Assembly (NCBI GenBank): GCA_963813345.1
Contig: CAWEYR010000004.1
Span: 62,001-126,000 of the forward strand
DNA: 64,000 nucleotides
Origin: CAWDDA01 sp963813345
GTDB taxonomy: Bacteria; Acidobacteriota; Blastocatellia; RBC074
Direction of reading: 5' to 3'
The notes below the pieces were generated by a model. The model did not search any database. It saw nothing but the letters and a program-made list of their open reading frames with translations, and was not told the DNA's origin. This document shows positions 59,213 through 64,000 of this stretch, in pieces. A program made the translations under genes and the position numbers. Every line of letters starts with the position of its first letter. Positions within the stretch are counted from its first letter, which is position 1.

Positions 59213-59312
59213 GCTGCCGCTGCGCGGCAGCGGCAAGCTAAAGCTTGAACTCAAACCCAATGAGTTTGAGTTCAAGCTTTTAGCTTGCCGCCGTCGCCGA
59301 AGGCGACGGCGA
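59213..59312. repeat. Family B inverted pair with two GC hairpins
   Basis: In order: CCGCTGCGCGGCAGCGG (59218-59234), CAAGCTAAAGCTTGAACTC, a short spacer, its inverted copy, and GCCGTCGCCGAAGGCGACGGC (59290-59311). The last hairpin matches the unit at 54790, so family B often travels with a GC-rich stem. Confidence 0.85.
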
Positions 59313-59366
59313 TAGAACCCATCGAATTTGAAGAAGTCCAAACTCCGAGCACTGGCGCTCCCGGGT

Positions 59367-60425
59367 CTAGCTGGCTATCAGTTGATGCGCAGCGACCACA
59401 AGACCCGACACGCGTTTGTCAAAGTCTGCGAATCGTTCATCGTGGGTCTGGCCTATGTGATATCGGTGATATATCTGCTGCAGCACGACTGCCAGTTTGA
59501 AGAGTGCGAATACTTCGTAGAACCCGATTCGTGAAAGATCACGCCCCGAAGCACGTGCGTATCTCTCGATAATCTCAGGCCGGGTGATGAATCCTGGAAG
59601 AGCGGTGACGCCGCTGATCGCTTGAAGCCGCGCTTCAGGATCCTCCGCTTGCGGCCAGTAACAGAGCAGCAAGCCAAGATCAACGAGAGGATCGCCAACG
59701 GTACACATCTCCCAGTCCAGGATGGCGACGATTCGCGCCGGGTCAGCAGAATCCAGAATCACGTTGTCGAGCTTGAAATCATTGTGAACCAGAGTTGGGC
59801 GAGCAGGATCTGGAGGAAGATGCGCGATCAGCCAGCCGGCGACCTCGTCGAGTTCCGGAATCTCGCTTGTCTTTGCACGTTCCCAACGTTTTGACCATCC
59901 GGTCACCTGACGTTCGACGAATCCCGCAGGCTTGCCGATCGATATGAGCCCATGTTTTTCGATGTCGACGGCGTGAAGTGCTGCCAGTGTATCGACCATG
60001 CTCTCGCCGACGCGTCTTCGCAAATCCCGGTCTTCGCCGATCTCGTCCGGCAGGTCGCGCCGGACGACGATTCCACGCCTCCGTTCCATCAGATAGAACG
60101 GGGCGCCTATCACTTCAGTATCCTCGCAGAGAAGAAACGGCTCAGGAGCAAGCGGGAAAACCGGGTGGATCGCCTTCAAGAGTCGATACTCTCGCGGCAT
60201 ATCGTGAGCAGTGGGTGCTACCGGGCCAAAAGGTGGGCGCCGCAGCACGTATTCCTGGTCACTGATGCGAACGAGATACGTCAGGTTCGAATGTCCACCG
60301 GGAAACTGCGCAATCTCGATGACATCGTCAGTGACACCAGGGAGCCGGGATCTTAGATACGCCGCAAGTGCAGAAGTGTTTAGTTCTTCGCCGGCACGGA
60401 CCGGTGCAACATCTATGGCATGCAT
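59367..60425 (-). CDS. APH-family phosphotransferase (kinase-like fold)
   Basis: A 352-aa protein of the aminoglycoside phosphotransferase/choline kinase fold, closest in look to the acyl-CoA dehydrogenase-10/11-associated branch. The nucleotide region is QFPGGHSNLTYLVRISDQEYVLRRP. The catalytic loop is LVHNDFKLDNVIL and the metal-binding aspartate is in ILDWEMCTVGDPLVDLG. This branch is generally thought to phosphorylate hydroxy-acyl-CoA or related small metabolites, not antibiotics. It stands alone between repeats. Confidence 0.88.
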   Translation of the reverse strand: MHAIDVAPVRAGEELNTSALAAYLRSRLPGVTDDVIEIAQFPGGHSNLTYLVRISDQEYVLRRPPFGPVAPTAHDMPREYRLLKAIHPVFPLAPEPFLLCEDTEVIGAPFYLMERRRGIVVRRDLPDEIGEDRDLRRRVGESMVDTLAALHAVDIEKHGLISIGKPAGFVERQVTGWSKRWERAKTSEIPELDEVAGWLIAHLPPDPARPTLVHNDFKLDNVILDSADPARIVAILDWEMCTVGDPLVDLGLLLCYWPQAEDPEARLQAISGVTALPGFITRPEIIERYARASGRDLSRIGFYEVFALFKLAVVLQQIYHRYHIGQTHDERFADFDKRVSGLVVAAHQLIAS

Positions 60426-60431
60426 AAGAAT

Positions 60432-60588
60432 GGGGTCAGGGGTCGGGGGTCGGGGGTCGGGGGTCGGTGCATTGGAGATTCGAGCTTTAGCTTGTCATTG
60501 TTCTTGATCATCGAAGAGCCAAGAACATGCAGATCTAAATCTCGAATCTCACATGCTTCATCCCCGACCCCCGACCCCTGATCCCTGT
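60432..60588. repeat. Inverted repeat of GGGGTCG units with inner dyad
   Basis: A run of GGTCGGGG units at 60432-60464 faces its complement at 60562-60588. Inside are GAGATTCGAG (60476-60485) and CTCGAATCTC (60541-60550), with a decayed family B copy at 60484-60497. It follows the stop of the Kgd-like gene in the direction of transcription and may act as its terminator. Confidence 0.8.
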
Positions 60589-60592
60589 CTAT

Positions 60593-63500
60593 CTAAATTC
60601 CTATCGCCTCGTTGAGAAAGCGTTCTTCTTCGAGTTTGTGAATTGTGTACGATCCCGTCGCAGGACTTGCGCTTGGATCTCGGCCAACATACTTCAGCTC
60701 CTGGTTGTCAGAAATGATCGCTTCAAGACGAGGACGCATGAAGACCCACGCGCCCATGTTCCGAGGCTCTTCCTGCAGCCAGACGACCTCGTCGGCATTG
60801 ACGAACGAAGTGATCCAATCTCGAATCGCGCGCAACGGGAAAGGATAGAATTGCTCGACACGCAGCACCGCAATCTCTTCATTCGCCTGTGCATCAAGCC
60901 GCGCCTTGAGATCGAAATACACTTTGCCGCTGCAGAGGATCAATCGACCGATACGCGAGGGCGTACCCACAGAGTCTGCAATGACGGGCCGGAATCCGCT
61001 CGTCGAAAATTCCTCAAGACCTGAGACTGCAGCCGGAAGCCTCAGCAGGCTCTTCGGTGTCATGACGATCAACGGGCGACTCAGCTGTTGTCGCATCTGT
61101 CTGCGCAATAAATGAAAGTATTGAGCGGGCGTCGAAGGGTAACAGACCTGCAGATTGTTTTCAGCGCACAACTGCAGGAACCGCTCGAGTCTTGCGCTTG
61201 AGTGTTCCGGCCCCTGACCTTCATAACCGTGTGGCAGCAGCAATCCCAGACGCGAAGTCTGTTGCCACTTATCCTCGGTCGAGGAAATAAACTGGTCGAC
61301 TATGACTTGTGCGCCATTCACAAAATCTCCGAACTGAGCTTCCCAAAGCGTCAGCGTATTCTCCGCAATCACCGCATAGCCATGATCAAAACCGAGAACA
61401 GCAGCCTCGGAGAGCGAGCTATCGAATACTTCAAACCGCACTCCGCTCCGCGTCAGCCCTTCGAGCGGTACCCATGGTTGACCCGTTCGTGTGTCGTACA
61501 GAACGGCGTGTCTTTGACTGAACGTCCCGCGGCCGCTGTCCTGTCCAGAGAGGCGTATTGATGTCCCCTCCTGCAGAAGCGATCCAAATGCGAGTCCTTC
61601 GGCGAATGCCCAATCGATGGGAACTTCGCCTGACCCCATCTTCGATCGCCGGCCCATTTGACCAACCATCTTTGGATTCAGGTTGAAGCCTTGCGGAACA
61701 ACTGAAAGCGACTGCGAGATTTCATCAAGGCGGTCTCGGCTTACAGACGTGATGACGATGTCTGATCCGTCATCTTCCGGCTTCGGTTCAAGCTGCTTCG
61801 TGACAGGCTTCTGGCGTGCCACGATCTCCTTCGCGCCAAGCAAAGCATTCTCGAAGCGTCGCCATCTGTCTTCGATCATCTTGTCAACTTCTTCCTGCGA
61901 GATGACTCCTTCTCGAAGCAGTTGACGTGTGTAGAGCTCTCTTACACCGGGATGCTCACGAACGCGCTGATACATCAATGGCTGCGTGTAGCTCGGTTCA
62001 TCACCTTCATTGTGGCCATGACGGCGGAAACCGATGACGTCGATGACGACGTCCTTGTGGAACTTCTGCCTGAAGTCGAGCCCGATCTGTAAGACGCGGT
62101 ATGCAGCCTCGACGTCGTCACCATTGATATGAAAGATCGGCAGCTGCGTCATCTTGGCTACATCGGTGGAATAGATCGAAGATCGGCCGCGCTCAGGGGT
62201 GGTGGTAAATCCAATCTGGTTATTAATGATGATGTGAATTGTGCCGCCCGCACGATAGCCTTTGAGGTCAGCGAGATTGAGGGTCTCCGCGACGATCCCC
62301 TGTCCGGCAAAGGCGGCATCACCATGAATCAGCAACGGAAGGATGCGCCGCCTGGCCTCTTCCTTGTCTGAATCAATCGCCAGCTGATCCTGTTTGGCGC
62401 GTGACATTCCTTCAACAACCGGATCTACGAACTCGAGGTGACTCGGATTCGGCGAAAGAATCAGCTGAATCTCTTTGTCTCCAACCTCGCGGAAGCCACT
62501 GGCTCCCTGATGATACTTGACGTCGCCTTCGTCCGCGGGGAAGTTCGGATGCACACTGCCTTCAAAGGCGGTGAAGATGCGCTCGCTGAAGTTTCCGATG
62601 ATATTCGCCAGCACTGTCAGGCGGCCGCGATGCGCCATGCCCATGTAGATCTCATCGACACCACGTTCTGCTGCGCCGACTATCAGTTGATCAAGCAACG
62701 GTATGATTGACTCGCCACCTTCAACTGAAAAGCGTTTCTGGCCAAGGTATTTTGTATGCAGAAAGCGTTCGAACTGGTCGGCGGCTATCAGCCTCGTAAG
62801 CAGCTGTTTCTTGATCTCGACGGGAATCGGCGGCGGGTCCTGCTCGATCCGTTCGCGGAGCCACTGTTTCTCTTCCGGGCTCTGAATATGCCGGTATTCG
62901 ATACCGACCTTACCGCAATAGAAGCGGATGAGCATCGCCCAGATTTCGCGCAGCGATGCGATCTCCGTGCCTCCCAGACCGCCGGCAAAAAACTCACGAT
63001 CGAGATCCCAGATTGAAAGTCCATAGGTTTCGATCTCGAGCTCGGGATGCTCGTGAATCGGGATCATGTTCAATGGATCAATGTCCGCAATCAGGTGACC
63101 ACGAACCCTGTACGCATTGATGACCTCGAAGATGCGTGCCTGTTTCTTGATCTGTTCGCGCTCCCGGTCAACACCAAAGAGCGCCGGGTTGACGTCTACG
63201 GACCATCGCAGGGGTTTGTAGGTGATCCCAAGGTCGCTGAAGATTTCATCATAGAATTTGTGCTCGCCGAGGAGCAGCTCGTTGATATATGCCAGAAAGC
63301 TGCCCGACTCGGCTCCTTGAATGACGCGGTGGTCATAAGTCGATGTAATCGTAAACACCTTGCTGATTCCGAGCTGCGAAAGAGCTGCCGCAGTCATCGC
63401 CAGGTACTCGGGCGGGTATTCCATCGCGCCCGTGGCAATGATTGCGCCCTGACCGGCCATCAAGCGCGGAGCCGACGCAGACGTACCGAGGGTTCCCGGA

Positions 63501-64000
63501 TTTGTGATCGAGATGGTCGTGTCCTGAAAATCAGCGACCTGCAGCTTTCCGTCGCGCGCGCGCGTCACCACATCCTGATACGCCTCGAGGAATCGCAGGA
63601 AGCTCATCCGGTTTGCTGCCTTGATATTCGGCACCAGCAGCGAGCGCGATCCGTCCTTCTTTGTGACGTCAACGGCAACACCCAGATTCACCTCTTCACG
63701 TCTGAGTCTGTAGGAAGTACCATCTGCCTCGTCGTATCCGTCGTTCATCTGCGGATACTTCGCAATAGCTTTGATCATTGCCCAGGCAATGAAGTGCGTG
63801 TAGGAGGTCTTACCGCGATTGGTGAATGCGAGGTGCCGGTTGATCCAGCGACGGTTCTCGTCGAGAAGTTTTATGGGAATCTCGCGCATCGATGTCGCGA
63901 CGGGTACGCTGAGACTCGCGTCCATGTTCTCAACGATCCTGAGCGCTGCCCCCGGATCGGAATTCTCTCGACCTTCGCTTTTTCAGCGGGAACGGGAACA
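60593..64000 (-). CDS. Kgd-like multifunctional 2-oxoglutarate dehydrogenase E1/E2 protein, 5' end outside window, frame broken
   Basis: The visible part holds a succinyltransferase-like domain first (ENMDASLSVPVATSMREIP; FTITSTYDHRVIQGAESG), then a full ThDP-dependent E1 (QKRFSVEGGESIIPLLDQL, YMGMAHRGRLTVLANIIG, HGDAAFAGQGIVAETLNL). This is the arrangement of mycobacterial Kgd rather than plain SucA. Upstream of ENMDAS the linker VPVPAEKAKVERIPIRG is in another frame: the C5 run at 63949-63953 appears one base short. So the gene extends past base 64000 and the ATG at 63923-63925 is internal. It serves the TCA cycle. Confidence 0.9.

Noticed and set aside
59367..60425. Aminoglycoside resistance kinase
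   Set aside because: The sequence resembles the metabolic APH-like branch associated with acyl-CoA dehydrogenases rather than resistance enzymes.

Overview
The window looks like a chromosomal piece of an Acidobacteriota genome, possibly Blastocatellia. This is inferred from gene content: an Oar-type TonB receptor with a carboxypeptidase-regulatory domain, winged-helix/PD40 propeller proteins, DUF1592 and DUF1552 proteins, bacillithiol synthesis (BshC), a Kgd-like 2-oxoglutarate enzyme, and many small palindromic intergenic repeats. No rRNA, tRNA, CRISPR, phage or plasmid gene was recognised. The only transposase-like gene is a REP-associated tyrosine transposase (RAYT).

Layout. 1-6.5 kb (minus): a truncated SSF symporter, an APC permease with a PLP decarboxylase, and a MurNAc/GlcNAc recycling pair (murQ and a BadF/NAGK kinase). 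6.6-12.6 kb (plus): a LysR regulator, a small exported protein, a beta-carbonic anhydrase coupled to a SulP permease, a universal stress protein and an exported protein of unknown role. 12.5-13.4 kb (minus): a protein with an acidic N-terminus and a histone H1-like Lys/Ala-rich tail. 13.6-16.4 kb (plus): a Gfo/Idh/MocA lipoprotein and cystathionine beta-synthase. 16.5-24.5 kb: TerC, UspA, YjbQ, Nfu, an SSF symporter and a GH2 glycosidase. 24.5-25.2 kb: the RAYT with palindromes of its repeat family. 25.3-34.9 kb (minus): a branched-chain amino acid cluster leuA-leuB-[attenuator]-ilvB-ilvN-ilvC-cimA-ilvD, with a divergent LysR gene. 36-37.2 kb: Uma2 and DUF488 proteins. 37.2-43.2 kb: a winged-helix/propeller regulator divergent from a TonB receptor. 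43.3-52 kb (plus): exported hydrolase, propeller, DUF1592, DUF1552, TIM-barrel and beta-lactamase-fold proteins. 52-54.7 kb (minus): bshC and a DapA-family aldolase. 54.9-58.8 kb (plus): a Fic-fold pseudoenzyme, a PLP decarboxylase, a 36-aa membrane peptide and an SSF symporter. 58.7-64 kb (minus): a small membrane protein, an APH-like kinase and the Kgd-like enzyme, cut by the window edge.

How the genes work together. LeuA, LeuB, IlvBN, IlvC and IlvD cover most of leucine, valine and isoleucine synthesis. CimA suggests 2-oxobutyrate is made from pyruvate and acetyl-CoA rather than threonine. A 36-codon leader peptide packed with Val, Ile and Leu codons lies before ilvB, followed by mutually exclusive antiterminator and terminator pairings: a textbook attenuator. 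The RAYT neighbours long palindromes, and further copies and half-copies of the same family sit between genes throughout the window.

Caution. At least 18 single-base frame breaks interrupt otherwise intact genes, three of them in ilvD. Nearly all are +1 insertions, often duplicating a neighbouring base. This fits residual sequencing error better than gene decay, so broken genes are given here as single features with the break located.
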